A program made the position numbers and the translations under genes. Positions 40,265-53,375 of a DNA stretch of 64,000 bases are shown one piece after another; within the stretch, counting starts at the first letter, position 1, and each line of letters starts with the position of its first letter. Source of the DNA: Varroa destructor (lineage: Eukaryota > Arthropoda > Arachnida > Mesostigmata > Varroidae); assembly GCF_002443255.2 (NCBI RefSeq), contig NW_019211454.1, forward strand, positions 36,305,877 to 36,369,876, in the 5' to 3' direction. Under the pieces are notes generated by a model. It did not search any database and had not been told where the DNA came from. It saw only the letters and a list, made by a program, of their open reading frames with translations.

Positions 40265-40446
40265 AGATATAATTTCTTCTGCTGCACTCATCCACTGGTA
40301 ACTATTTTTAGATAAAAATCGTCTGCTCATGTATTATCTAATATTATGATCTATTCGTGTACTATATTCTTCACTGCTATGACAGATACAATTCCCTTTG
40401 CTCAACTCATCCACCGGTGACTATTTTTAGATGAAAACTGTCTGCT
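40265..40446. repeat. Diverged 63-bp direct repeat, period 119
   Basis: Copies at 40265-40327 and 40384-40446 match at 52 of 63 positions with no gap. Both contain ACTATTTTTAGAT and end GTCTGCT. This is an old local duplication directly upstream of the GC-richer segment at 40.6-40.9 kb. Confidence 0.85.
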
Positions 40447-40703
40447 TTAGCATGCGCGGATTGTGGTAATGAACGTCACCAGGGCACGGGCTATTTTTAT
40501 TGTTATTGTTACATCAGCTTGTCGACATAACCATATACACAACATGTCATAACAATTCAACACTCAGTTGACGGCTGCGCAACGTTCTTTATCATGCCAT
40601 GCAATTCCCACCGCTCTGGAAATGCCCTAGGTGGCGCTATAGCCCTAGGGCTGGAGGGGACTGTTTTGAATTCTTCTGTGTCTCGGCCGAGGCAACGATT
40701 TAG

Positions 40704-40907
40704 ATGGACTCAGGGGAAGCTTCATCCTGCCAGCCACCGTCGCCACTGCTGGAAACAATCAGGATCACTGCGGGGCCGCTGTACCCATTGCTAAGGGAAA
40801 GCCAGTCCGTATTCCACCTATTACCATTGCTGAAAGCAGCCTCACCAGCGTTTGGTAGTGCCGTTATGAAGAGCCTGGGAACAGGGAAGGACAAGCTCAG
40901 ATTCTGA
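40704..40907 (+). CDS. Candidate 67-residue frame in a GC-rich patch
   Basis: ATG to TGA, starting MDSGEASSCQPPSPLLETIR, Leu/Ser/Pro-rich. The opposite strand (40894-40700) and another plus frame (40594-40794) are open too. The patch lies just after the 119-base-period repeat. A decayed mobile element is an alternative. Confidence 0.18.
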   Translation: MDSGEASSCQPPSPLLETIRITAGPLYPLLRESQSVFHLLPLLKAASPAFGSAVMKSLGTGKDKLRF

Positions 40908-41489
40908 TAGGACTCCTGAAATAACGTTTCTCCAATCTCTTATAGAAAGTGACCTTAAGAAGAAGAGACATGGTTATAAAAGCTTTTGAACGGCCTTCTT
41001 AACCTCAGAAATATTCTATGAGTTTGGTAGAAAGTTCGAGATGCGAAAACAGTTGAAATTAGGCTTAAGCAATTGGTCTAATTTCGGTAATCATTAAAGA
41101 AGATGATGGGATGTCGCATTTCTATATTATTCACGCAAACGATCTACGACACCAGTTACCAATAATAAAGGATTCAACCGATGGCTCACCTGCTAACGGG
41201 CAGAATACGAAAGGACAACCAGTCCCTCCACAACGCTATCTCGAAAAAACTATTTTTTCTCCCAACTACTAAGTATTTTAAATAACACAAAGTAATTTGC
41301 TTATTTACAGAGGCTAATGCTGATTGCAATAAATGTCCTTTATTCGTACGAGAAGTTCATTGATAATGCCATAGACTAAGAATCCACGTTTTGTGTCCCT
41401 TGTAGCGAAACGATTATATAATGTATGTTTATATATGCATATTTATCGGGACTGAGACTTGTGTGTGTGTGAATTTGGGCGTATATGTG

Positions 41490-41758
41490 ATGTCTGGTGT
41501 CGTCTGGGACGCTTCTCAAGGTAAGCCCGTTTTGCCTTGCTTCATCCTCCCCCTACAGACTTTGTCCTTTTGGCAATGTCTAGTTTTCAGCCTTCTCGGG
41601 AAGTTACTCTTGCCTCAGGCTATAATGCTGGACAACGCAGTGGCCTGGTTTTCCTCATATGTATGTGTAATGTGTACGAAAGTACGCCTACTGCATCCAA
41701 CATTTCACCAGGGTCAATTCACAAGCACAATGTCGCCCACATACTGAAGGTACCCTAA
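41490..41758 (+). CDS. Candidate two-exon gene with a 38-base intron
   Basis: Exon 41490-41520 (MSGVVWDASQ plus one base) ends at CTCAAG|GTAAGC. The acceptor ttcatcctccccctacag ends at 41558, and the next two bases restore the codon. The frame then runs to TAA at 41756. The joined product is 76 residues, with a hydrophobic patch GLVFLICMC in the middle. Both splice sites are near consensus and the phases agree. An intron of 38 bases is below the usual animal minimum, so the second exon may belong to a different upstream exon. Confidence 0.3.
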
Positions 41759-44700
41759 CGAAGACCCGGATTTCAATTACTAGACAGAACACTTATTAAT
41801 CCTGTGTTTAGTTTCTGACTAGATTCTACATCGGTGTCAATTGCATCACTAAATGAAGAGATACATGACGTCATCTAGAAGCCGTTATCGGTCATGCCGT
41901 TCGAGTGCGTTCTAAAATTGCTTGCAGAGACCAGTGAAAATACAAACCGGGTTATGAACCGTATATTCAATGGCATAATTAATGAATCAACAAGAAATTG
42001 ATGACAACAATTCTTCTCTTATAAATTGTAATGGTAATAACTATGACTATCCATATGTACGGAGGTTGCCTGAGGATATAGCGATAAGTACCTAAACATA
42101 CATTGCTCTTAGTCACCATATACGATTCTCGTCGTGATGATGAGTAGCATTGCTTTTGACAATTTAAGCAGGCCCAATACATATCTACACAGATATTTGG
42201 CGGTGCTGAGCGAAAACAAATTATGAAAATAACAAATCGGAACTGGCCCTTATCGCTCTTATAACTATGGATGAAATAATTCCATAAATAGACGCAGGGA
42301 CGTGTCCCAGCAAGCGCCATTAGTTCGCTTTGGTACGGAAGATGGGGTAATAGCAAATATCTTTTTCACAGGGAAAGAATCGGCTTGAACGTCTCGTTCA
42401 GACGAACAATTTCGCAAGTCAAAAACTTTAGCCGACTCACGAAACGTTGAACCATATAGAGAACAACAGTAATAATTGCATTGTTATAGATAGACAAAGA
42501 AACGAAGCTTCGTTTGCATACAGTCTGTATATTCTCATATAGACTTAACGCTATATTGAATTGCCGTAGGAAACGCGTCCACAGAGTGCTTGCATTGATT
42601 GATAGACCATCTATAACGGACAATAGGATTAGTACGCTTAGACAAGCTAGAAAAAAACATCGGTCTTCAGAATTGCCAGTTATGTTTGCTTAGCATTAAC
42701 AATTACCACGCTGACGGTATCGAGCTTGGTTTGTTAAGAAATACGTTTTTCACAGCAACGCACCAAGACTTCATTTGAAGACAATTAACCGCTTTGTGTT
42801 CAGTTTTTAATAGTTTTCAAGTATAATACTTTGACCTGCGACTCAGATTTGCGGCAATTTAAAAAAATAATCTAAAGTAGTTGTTTTAATAGACGTAGTA
42901 AAGGCTCAGCCTAGCAGTTCACCAAGGGAGAAACTAGTTACTTTACGGAGCAGTTGTTTTGAACCTACACTTTTTCGAAAAGCCTTACTAAATAGAGAAA
43001 AGCAGAATAAGTTAGTTTATTTAACGAGGAAATAACTTTTCTAGAAGGGGACGCAGTCGCTTGCAAGGGAACACTGTAAATAAGCTTATATAAGAGCTAG
43101 TAGTAAATTTGCTACCTAGCAGACATTAATAACAAAACAATTAAAACAGTCGATATATATCATAGTTTTCGTCATCATACCGAATAGCTGGCTAGTCTTT
43201 TGCTTAGGGCTGGAGACGAGGAATCTGTTTTGTATTGCTACTTAAACATCGGCGTCTGTGTTTCGGATACATTCCTTGCTTTTTGATTTATAGCACGATT
43301 CCATGATTTGGTTTTTTGCTTGATTTGAAGCTGATGGAGTTTTTTCTTGGCAAACGCCTGCCTCGATGTTTACCTCGATGCACTTGGACCAGCTCTAGTC
43401 AAAGCAAAGGCCGAATGTCTATTAAAAACATTCTGTACGTGAATTTAAATTGTGGCCAGCATTATACACTCGAATGCGAAGATTAACTGAAGTTTTTTAC
43501 GTGCAACTTACCACATACTTTACCCTGCATTACTTCTATGGAAACAATTGCGTTGTTACAGGAGAGTCAACCAAGAAGTACGAATAAGTTTTGCTGATTT
43601 TACGATAGGTGAATTTCTGAAATTGCTAGCTTTAAGCACCGTTGAAAGTTAAGAAAGGCAAACAATCGTTTTGATACTGGAACTGAAAATGCGTTGAAGG
43701 CAGATATCGGTCTTAAATTTCTGCTGCTCAAAAGTGCGGCTTCTAGGTGTACCTAGGGAACTTTACAAATTACCTATTTTCATCAGGTCTAACGGCAAAG
43801 GTTCACCGCACTAAGTTAGCCGCAGCTGTTCCACTCTTGTAGTTCCGCTTGTGAAACATAACCGGTAAGCAATTTACGTTACATGTAATGTACAGAGATA
43901 CATAAGATATTCGACGTAGCAAATAGCGGCAACTTTTACGCGACTATTATTGATAATATAATCGATTCGTAACATCTTCATGATTTTCTTCACAGCAGCC
44001 CATTCTTCTTTAATGTCGAAACGGAATTTTCTCATCCGACCAGCCGTAGGTAGCACAAATACAAATCTGTTGTCAAATTTGCTAATTGAAAAACGTTTCT
44101 CGCTTTTAGTACGTATACTATCTCTATAGACAGCGAGGAAAAATTTTTCAAGGCACAAGGACTGAAAATCAGCAACGGCGGAACATTACATTTCCTTGCG
44201 ATAATACCTTCTCCTGTGGATGTCTGTGATCGCCATAGTCCATTAGGCCACTGACCGTGCGTTCTGTCGTTGTGGTAATTGCCAAGTATATGTATATATA
44301 CATTTGTGTATGCGCACTCATAACAAGGACAATGTAATGGCGGGCTATGTTAACGGACTGATATTGGCGCAAAAGGTCAAAGTCGTGAGTAGCAAGATGG
44401 TAATCCTCCTACATCGGCTATACGGTCGATATTAATGGACAGAACCTCTAGAATCCGCGAAGTGTCACGGTCCGATATTGCTTTTATAAAACCTATATGA
44501 GATGCTAATTTGATTAATGAAGATACCTACTACGTAGAATACGAAATATATATACCGCAATGAATCTGTAGGAACTGCTAATACCGAAACAACTTCGAAC
44601 ATGCAGCGGTATGGAACCGTCCCTAGTTTCATTGCCCACTCAATAGCACAACCCATTCAGCTGAGGTAATTCCACGCCATATGCAACCCGTGAGTGACAA

Positions 44701-47700
44701 CTGACGGTCCCCTATTTAGTGCCTTTTTTAATTCACTCGATTAGCTCCGTAACGAAAGAATAGCTTTGCCGAAATTTGTCTCCTTTGTTTTAGACTGTGT
44801 GACTTCTCATAACGTACCCAGATGGAGCAGACTCATAGCTAGTTTAGCTCAATCAATAACTGCTTTGATACGATTAGCTAGAGTAGGTAATATACGGAAC
44901 GAAATTCGGGACAGCTTCACTTTCCGAATCATTCAATGAAGTGCGAACGCCGTCTTGGAACTTATTCTTTCAACACACGGTATTAACGACGCCTACTCAT
45001 AAGAAACTCAATAAGTTATCAGAAAGCACTAAATGAAGTGCGAATCCAATCATGGTGGTGGTCGATGGGGAACGAAGCCCGGGTGGGAAACCCTGAGGTA
45101 GAAAGGTTCCTTCAACCATGTATGCAGATTATAGCGGGCTGTAGGAGGAAGGAGCTGAAGACAGGCCATAATAGAAAAGAGATTGCCGTAGCGCTGTGAA
45201 TCCTCAGGCACTAGGTCGAAGAATACAAAAACGGGGAGTATGTTTATGTAAAAAGTTCTTCAACTAATAAGCGAGTTCCCTATTCAATAGTACCGTTCTT
45301 AGAACTTCGAAACCTTGTTGAAGCAGATTTACTGAGAGCGAGCTACAGTAGCGCTTAGCCGACTGACAGATGTACTTCTCATAGGGTGTTTGAAAATAGG
45401 TGCTGTAGACTCCAGTTGTTTGTAGCGATACTTAGCATCTTAACCTATTATTAACTAGAATTCATTTCGGCAGCCATACATTCCAATATATGACTTTTTA
45501 ACTTGAAGGCATTCCATCAAATATGACGATATATGTATCCATGCTTCGGGTCGCGTTTTAATATTTGTGCAACGCAGAGTGAAAAATTCTAAGGGAACCA
45601 AAATGAACGAAAAGCTTATGAAATAGTGGCAAGATTAACATTACGGCAGTAGAAGAGGACCATGCTTCGTTTTGGTCGACTTTGAAGCGGACGACCTCTT
45701 TACGAAGGAAGAAAGGGAACCGCTACGTGTGGCCGCTTCGTGTGGAAAGGCGATAGTCCTGATGGAGCTGAGACCATGAAGAGAGTACGGAGCGTGCCAG
45801 CAAAAAGTGGGACAATGTAGAGGTCGCCAGGAAGGCGGCTTCAGGAAGACGCCAGCTAGTCGGAAACTCCCTCACCCAATGAACGAAGCTAACCGTATAG
45901 ATGCAATAAGGTAAAGCTGCTTTGGCCGTCTGCCAGCAAATATGCACAAATATGCATCAAGCGCTCCAATTAAACTGCAGAAATAATAGCAGAATTTTAC
46001 TAGACCTTTTTACGAAGTGAGGAACCAGGCAATTTGTAGCAAACGACAGCTCCCGTAAGAAGGTGGAGAAAGAACTCAAAAATATGGTGGCTCCGCTTAA
46101 TAAAATGCTTTTATATAGGAAAAGTAAGATCTGTGAGTGAAACACTGCCCCACAAAACCAGATTGTTAGCGCAGGGGGGAAAAGCAATTGACAAAATTCT
46201 CGCGACCAAATACCTTATCGTTGTTCTTCTTCTTATTATTATACTTTAGGTTAACACTTATTCTAAAAGCACAAGCTGTACATTGTTTTCTGTTCACCGT
46301 CGTCTATCCGTCTCCGATAAACTGACTTGATTCGAATGTTTGCCTTACATTTCAATCGCGACTATACAGAGAAGGGGTAGTCTTTACAATTTGCAGACGA
46401 TACTATTTCATCGCAGATTTGAGTCAAAAAAGTGGGGTCATCAGCTTTTACCCAAAAACGGTTCTTCCATGGCTGAATATTTATGACGATATCGTACACC
46501 TTACGATAGACATGCTCCAATTTTTAGGACATCTTTATGCAAAAGCTGAAAACGATCGGGTTTGTCGGCTCTCGTCTTAGTCGCTCACGGACGATCTGGA
46601 TTCCTTGAAAGGAAAGAAGCCCTTGATGCCGTAGCGGAAGCTACGAAGCGACCAAAACAGTTAGGCAAACGTTATGGTACGATTTGATGTGTGCTACACA
46701 TGATGCTCTGGGATTTAGGTCTACAGTAGGTACGAAGCCTCGTATTTTTACTGCAAGCACCAAACAATAGCTGCAACGCATTCCTAATTTTGTATCAGAA
46801 ATTCTATTTTTCGTATCTTTATTTGATTGCTTATAGGCATACCAAAATCCTGACCTTGTCAACTAATAATCCCCTTAAAGAGCTAAAATGAGCGTATGAC
46901 CCCGGTCAGGTAAAGAAGTAGCATCAGATTGATATTTCTTACCTAACTGTCAACAGAGTCTTTATAGAAATATGCTAGAAGGCTTTCTTCTTTCAAAATT
47001 TTATTCGGATGTGTTGTTATTCCAACGGGACCGTGCCATTGATGCCACTTAGCACCGCTAAGTACTTTATGAGCCTTTTCTGACACTAAAGCCTATTGAA
47101 ATAGATGGCCTTATTAGCGCCTTGAAAGACCGTACCTGACATGAATCTGGCAGTTAATTTCTGTTAAAATTTATAGAAAACTGTATCCTGTTTTGAGCTC
47201 GTAGAGAATTCCGAGTGGTCCCCTAAGTCACACAATATTCAAATTATAATGGCAAATATTGCCACCCACGGCATGATTTTGATGATATGCGTGTTTGACA
47301 AACTGGTGTTATTCATTTCGAGTTCGACGTTGGTACGTCAAGAACGAACGACCCACCTTGCATGAGCTAGCTTGCATATATTTAGATCTGTATGTAGCTA
47401 AACTTGTACATATCTTCTAAATTATTTGTGCCAGCAGACTATGAAATATGCTGCTAACATTTACAGAAGTATAGCCAATATTCTCGATGAGCGGCTTTGC
47501 TGTACGGGACACACAGCGCATGACTAAATTTACCCGTGTAACACATCCAAATGTAGCCAGCAACCCATTAGGCGACCATATCAATTGTCATCTTTACTTA
47601 CACCTCTGGCACTGGTCGAAGGTACTCCACTTCTTCGGATCAAAGTTGCCCTAACCATTTTGAAGTATTCATTCATTGCATTTTCCTCCTCTATATACCT

Positions 47701-48992
47701 GTACCGAAGGTGTCGTAGAATTATTCGCGCACGGGCAAACATACATGTCACTGTAATAGTTTACACTGTAGAAGGTCCCTTTTTCTCTAACGAGCTGATG
47801 CGTTTTATCACTCACTGGCACCGCTAAACATTAACATCTATCAACTTCTTTATTCTAGCACGAGTAGGCAAACGATGATTACTCAATGGGTGCACTGGTT
47901 TCACGCAAAACGTATGTAGCGCGGGAAACAGATACTTTTATGTATGAATCATACGTAGTGTGTATGGTGCTGCTAGAGACTTAGCAATTGGTAGCCAATC
48001 AGTTTGCATCTTTTCGGTGGTTCTAAGTGGAGGAAACCGGAAGATGCAATTACTGAATATAAAGATCAGTTCCTTTCAATAACGTTCGTGCACGGATCGC
48101 CTGGTGCCATTGGGCATCTCAATGAAGACAAATCTATGAACTGACCTGTATAATGATTTTGGAGGCTGGAATATCGATTGCCGATAGGGAGAAGCAGGTT
48201 CAACAGATCGTTTTTTTGAGACTTTTCTACGCTCTTCTGCACCTGTTGCCTCTATTAGTTGCGACGCTTCTGAATTTTTTTTGTGTTAGCATATTCAAGC
48301 GACACCTTAATAAAGTAACGGCTAATAATACTAACTTACGCGCTTACAATTAACAAGAGATTTGCGGGTTAAAAAATATTTTTAAAATTATTAGTTAAGC
48401 AGTTTAAGTCCCTACTTAAAGACTTGATCTTAATAAATGATGGTTATGTTGAATAAGCACGTTCGTTTAGAATAACTATTCAAATACATGTATTAATCCC
48501 AGTTTAGATGTCGTACCCTGTTTGTGCAGAAAGTCCAGTGAATAAAGGGCAACGAGGATGGAAACAGCCGGAAGTTCGAAGACCAACGCTCATAAACGAT
48601 ATACAGTTCGGATTTAGACGGTTCACGTTTTATAAACATATACATACGCAGGTTGAGTAAGTCGCACATATATTAGTATTCGCCCGTCTGGCCAGCTACT
48701 TTATTTGCCCAGAGCGACTTGTCTATCAAACGCCCCACAACTCATAGCTCCAAAGACAATACAACGTATACCAGCAATTTAATCATAGGCCCAAGCGTTA
48801 TCATACTGGGTTGTTATTATTATTACAAGCATTATTATCGTACACGCTGATCGACTGGTTTATCAAATGAGGAACGTAAAATAGAACGATTTATGTCACT
48901 AATACGATTCACACCTAATGAACCAGCGCTCACGCTAGTTTGCTATCCCTAGCGATCCAAGACTAACTAATCTTCTAAGGTCTCAATAATAG
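41759..48992. other. Long stretch without a supported gene
   Basis: A GC-richer patch at 45640-45850 is open on both strands: plus frame FVLVDFEADDLFTKEERE, minus frame 45947-45723. It might be an exon or an old mobile-element piece, but it has no splice support. A minus frame of 125 codons (42356-41979) is AT-rich and probably chance. Confidence 0.35.
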
Positions 48993-49027
48993 TTGTGTAG
49001 TTTTTTTTTTTTTTTTTTTTTTCACAA
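48993..49027. repeat. T22 run flanked by a short inverted repeat
   Basis: The T run covers 49001-49022. AGTTGTG before it and CACAACT after it are reverse complements. It could be the tail of a retroposed sequence on the minus strand, but no retrogene is visible beside it. Confidence 0.8.
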
Positions 49028-49481
49028 CTTTAATAAAAACGCTTCGGCTTACCTCTGCGGCAGTTACTGGGCAACGGATTCAGGACAGTAAACAACAGCG
49101 GCTCTTAGTAATTAGCATCTGAGGCGTGCTAAGTAACCGACCCTGATTTTGTATTTATCTTGTCGTTGTTACTGCTGCTGTTGTGTTTGCTGGTATCCAA
49201 GTGACGTTCACGGTTTAACCGGAACAGCTGCGAACAGTTTTTCAGTTCTTTCGAAATTGTCATTGTTATTGTTACCGATGACCCTCTCCGTTTACAGCAC
49301 TGTATAACGTTCGAACTTCGAACCAGCGGAAGAGCAATCTGAGATAAAAGAGCTATTACAGCTGGTGACAAACACTGTACTATTTCTATGACAAACTTGT
49401 GTCGAATAGACGCGCCCCAAAATCCGACAGCAGCCATCCGATATACAGTGGCCGAATAAAGATCCATCAGCAGGCAATAAC

Positions 49482-49630
49482 CTTGAACGGCGTCGGCGAC
49501 GTTTTATTTTTGTCACTGATCACCATGTCAGAGAAAAAGCAGCGACAGGAGGAGCCGGAATCATAAGGGGCTCGTGGGGAAGGCCGGTAGATACAAGAAG
49601 CGAATTGGATACCGTCGTCTATTACCGCAG
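49482..49630 (-). CDS. Candidate internal exon, 49 codons
   Basis: The minus-strand acceptor accgattctag enters in phase 1. The open frame reads AVIDDGIQFASCIYRPSPRA, continues through a Cys/Ser-rich part to SPTPFK and a weak donor AAG|GTTATT, exit phase 0. A stop follows four codons later if not spliced. Phase is compatible with the Asn-rich exon at 58119, but the distance of 8.5 kb makes the link speculative. Confidence 0.24.
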
Positions 49631-51270
49631 CTAGAATCGGTTAGGTTACACGGTTTTTACATTTTACCTGTACAATGCTCGTTTAAATGTGGAGTCGGTC
49701 CTTCCGAATTTAACTGGTCGGCTGATATGAACAACAAGACGCTGATGACTGTACGTAGAGAAAGCTGAACGCCGAACAATGGAGAATTATTAACTGATTT
49801 TTTCCAATCGTTGGGATATAAGAACGTCTTTACGTGGACGAAGCTTTCCTGTATGCAGTATTACATCATGCACATCTGTACATGTGGAATTCATTGGATG
49901 AAATCTAGAAAATGTATGCTTACAAAAATCTGTAATCGGCAATTTGTACATTACACGGTCCATAATGTTGCATTTTCTGAAATTTTCTGTTAGCGAGGTG
50001 TATACGTATCTATCGTGAGGATAGGAATTACCATGATTCAACGTAAAAATACCCTCTTTCTTCTAAAGTGTGTCAATTTGCTTCGCAATTACGACTAAGC
50101 ATCAAGACGAGAGCAGATGACAGAATTGAAGTCATTTTTGGCACTTTGCAGACCGTCACCGTAAAAATACTGACTGATCCAACATATTTCTCAAATCACA
50201 GTTTCCTCCATATATTTTGAGAGAGGCCAGTTACTTCAAATGTCAAAAACCCAAATTTTAGCATATGGTATTGTTTTTCTCAATCAATTCCAAACATACA
50301 CTCAGAGGAACACCATACAGAAGTATAATATTAGATAGTCTTTGGACGAAAAGAAAAAAAGTATATACTAGCTAACTGGCGAAGAATGAACATCATGAAC
50401 CTTAACATGATAGGTCCTTCTCCCCATAAGAAGTATTATCGATTGCAAACACGTGAGTCAACTGACAGTAGTTATAATGTCACTTGAATGTATACATTTA
50501 GCTGGATTTTGAGTGGCTTTCAGCCCTTCGGTTGAAACGGGACTTTAATGGAAAAGAGCGGGCCCTACAAAAAAAGTTCACACTTCATTCGTTTGTAAGG
50601 TATAAAGCTGGCGCCGGCTGAATTAAGTTTTATGATTATTTCCTTCCTTTAAAAGTATCTTTCAGCCCTAAATCCCTATCACAGCTCACTTCCACCAAGA
50701 TTCAGTGGGTGCAAAGGACCAACTCTGTTACTCACTATACGTACTCCGAGCTGACAATCTGTATGTCCTAGATTGTTTGCTCAAGGTCCACGTGCGCCTT
50801 CGAATCGGAACGCTCCGGAATAATTTTCACGAACGAATTACATTATAGGGCATGATTTGCCACACACACACACACAGTTTTTGGATACATATTGTTTAAT
50901 CCCGAAGATGAATTGAGCGTCAACACCCAGCGAGTTTCCGCCTATCGCCATCTGCTGTATGCTTGAGACTGAATAACGTGAAAATTTGATTACATCACTC
51001 GGCTAATGAAACCAGTATCCGTCGTCTATCGAAAAATGTCTGTCACATCTAAAATTGATCTTTATTCTATTACCCAGAGTGCCTAGCAAATGATCACGGC
51101 CTCGTATCGGCTTTTCTGCCATTGTTTGAAAGCCTTTAAGCCATAGCTAAATAGAGTCGTTTTATTTCGTCCCAGCGCCTTCTCCAATATGAATGTCTGC
51201 CTCACATAAGTATCTAGAGAAGTGCGTTCAATAGAAAAGCATTGCAGTTAATTTCTGTAATCCTGTCGTG

Positions 51271-51777
51271 ATGACAATGTATAATACAACACAAGCTAGC
51301 GGACCTGAATCTGAAAGCCTAACAGAATATCGACGGAAGCGTTTAGCGGACGTGCGTGTGTCATTGTGTGCATACAAGTGCAGCATAATGGTGCCGCAGA
51401 GTGGTATCTTTTTGTGTATATCTCTAACGATAAGCAGCTGCGTATATGCGACCGCCATGCATTTAGGTTTTGCATATATTCGAACTGGTCATAGCCGGCC
51501 ATCGATCGGAAACCCGCGAGCACCCATCGGAATGAACAAAATCTGGTTAGCTTGTCGTCGTCTAAGCCCAACGAAGCTCCAAAGAGATAGTCTTATGAAA
51601 AATCCGCTGTACGGTTCTACCTGTTTTGACCATGTACGTGGTAACGAATCGCGCCGTCGCCGACAAAAAAAATATCGATCTAACAGCAGTCAGTGTGGAC
51701 TATTCTATTCTATGGTGGCATGCTGGTGCCTTGTTCCTTTCCTGTTCCGCCGTCCTTTCCGTCGCCTCATCCCGTAG
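51271..51777 (+). CDS. Longest open frame in the window, 168 codons
   Basis: The ATG at 51271 (a second follows at 51277) opens to a TAG at 51777. The protein starts MTMYNTTQASGPESESLTEY. Hydrophobic segments lie at about 45-68 (IFLCISLTISSCVYATA) and 143-157 (LFYSMVACWCLVPFLF), and an Arg/Lys cluster at about 125-137 (SRRRRQKKYR). No family is recognised. It sits in a GC-rich island where stops are rarer, so length alone is weak evidence. Opposite-strand frames overlap it. Confidence 0.3.
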   Translation: MTMYNTTQASGPESESLTEYRRKRLADVRVSLCAYKCSIMVPQSGIFLCISLTISSCVYATAMHLGFAYIRTGHSRPSIGNPRAPIGMNKIWLACRRLSPTKLQRDSLMKNPLYGSTCFDHVRGNESRRRRQKKYRSNSSQCGLFYSMVACWCLVPFLFRRPFRRLIP

Positions 51778-52360
51778 TGTGTATGTTCATAACGATGCTA
51801 ATACCGACCGTACTGTCATTAAGTTGTTACAGTAGCGGACGTTTCCTACGGGCAGCACCGGTGCCGCTAACGGCTCCATCAAGGTAGCGCCAACATCGGA
51901 CATCTGCTGCTATCGCGGCAGCCGCTTCAGCAGCGTAGCAGCCTTAGAACAAGGAGAAAAACACAGAAGGAAAGGAAGACGCATCGAAAACAGACCTTAC
52001 GCTCACGAAACATCGAGAGATGGTTCGTGGGTCGTATCGACGTTTAACGTTGTTGTAACATTGACGCTGCTGGGCCGACTCGCTGGTGTTTATGCCGCGA
52101 CGGGGAAGTAGCGGTGAGTACTAACTAAGCTTGGACTCAACGCAAAGCGGAGGTAGTGGCAGGCGCGCAATGAAGTTGATTCTTTTCGACCGACGTTTGT
52201 TCGTACCCTCCACCGAACACGAGGGCCACATTGACGCGCGGCAACGGCGGTGACAACAAGAGTTTCGATGGCAAAAGGCACTAGTCGATGGAAAAAGCAG
52301 TTGCAGCAAGCAAATCCGGCAGCCGTACTACGAAGAGCACAAGATTAACTTGCAGATAAT
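51640..52360 (+). promoter_or_regulatory. GC-rich island with a strong splice donor
   Basis: About 700 bases are clearly richer in G+C and CpG than the flanks. GAAGTAGCG|GTGAGTAC at 52113/52114 is a near-perfect donor with no long open frame before it, suiting a non-coding first exon and promoter of a plus-strand gene. Confidence 0.33.
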
Positions 52361-52362
52361 GC

Positions 52363-52390
52363 CGGCGCACCGTCGATATACGGTGCGCCG
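52363..52390. repeat. 11-bp GC-rich inverted repeat
   Basis: CCGGCGCACCGT-like arms (52363-52373 and 52380-52390) are exact complements around 6 bases. It sits at the end of the GC-rich island at 51.3-52.4 kb and could be a regulatory dyad. Confidence 0.85.
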
Positions 52391-52999
52391 CTGTGTATAT
52401 ACGCATGTATATAATATTGGCCTTGCCGCTGTACGATACTACTACTTTGATAGCTTGCCCTCAAGCCGTAAAGACCGTCACTCGGTAGCCACAACCGTAT
52501 TGTGGTGTTTCGGAAGTGACAGATTAAGCAGATAGAGAGACATGAACGTGATCATTTCAACACGAAAGAGGCAACGATGCTTTGTAACTATTTTTTTATT
52601 ATTCGAAAACATTTGGTTGAAATTAATTAGGAAAATCTGTTGTTACTAATTTGGATTCGCTATAAATAAATGAAAAATGTTCACTCGAAATACAGATATG
52701 GCTGCGTGTCATAAGAGACTCAGCAGCAGTTCTCCATAACACAGAAATTATTTGCATGTCCTGTTAACGAAAATTGACCCATTTATCCATAATGTAAGTA
52801 GCTGCAAAAAAGAACTAACGCAACGAATATTTCCTGTGTTATTTAGAAATTGCTTGGTGTAATAGGGGCATAAATCGCGCTACAAATAAACCGCCGCGCC
52901 GATTAATTGGCGCACCAATTAGTCGGCGCAGCCATCAAAACTAACGGGAAAAACCGGCCAGGGTACGTGCGGCCTGTAATTAATTTCAGTGTTTTACAG

Positions 53000-53112
53000 G
53001 AGTTCGGCACGAGGGTCGAGCCGCGTTTGACGCTGCTTATGCCCCGCTTGATGACTTTGAAGTATACAGTTTACGAAATGAGTCATGGCAGGGCGCAAGA
53101 GGCCCGATTTGA
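53000..53112 (+). CDS. Candidate terminal exon, 36 codons
   Basis: The acceptor taatttcagtgttttacag is followed by a phase-1 entry and VRHEGRAAFDAAYAPLDDFE, continuing to TGA at 53110. A second frame is open across the same bases (52907-53152). The start also resembles the common cDNA-library adaptor end, which is probably chance. Confidence 0.25.
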
Positions 53113-53375
53113 CACACGGTCCTTTAGACTATGCTATCTTACGAGTAAATGAAATTTCAATATATTTCCATATAATGGTCCTATTCGTAAAGAAATATTC
53201 CCTCGATGCATCGTCAGAGGTAAAAATTCGGCTCCGCTGGTTCCTCGCGCTGGTAAATACGCTAACACTTGAAATCGCAAGCGGCCCTCTGCTAAAAAAA
53301 TTGTAAAAAAATGAGTCACCTCATTGTATACATGTACGCGTTACAGGGAGGCTCGAGTACGCGGTTTCTCGGCTT

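Noticed and set aside
42366..42623. Minus-strand 85-codon frame.
   Set aside because: Alternative-start AT-rich frame without splice context or motif.
52999..53014. Near match to the cDNA-library adaptor end GAATTCGGCACGAG.
   Set aside because: One mismatch and continuous genomic context on both sides. Vector or linker contamination is not supported.
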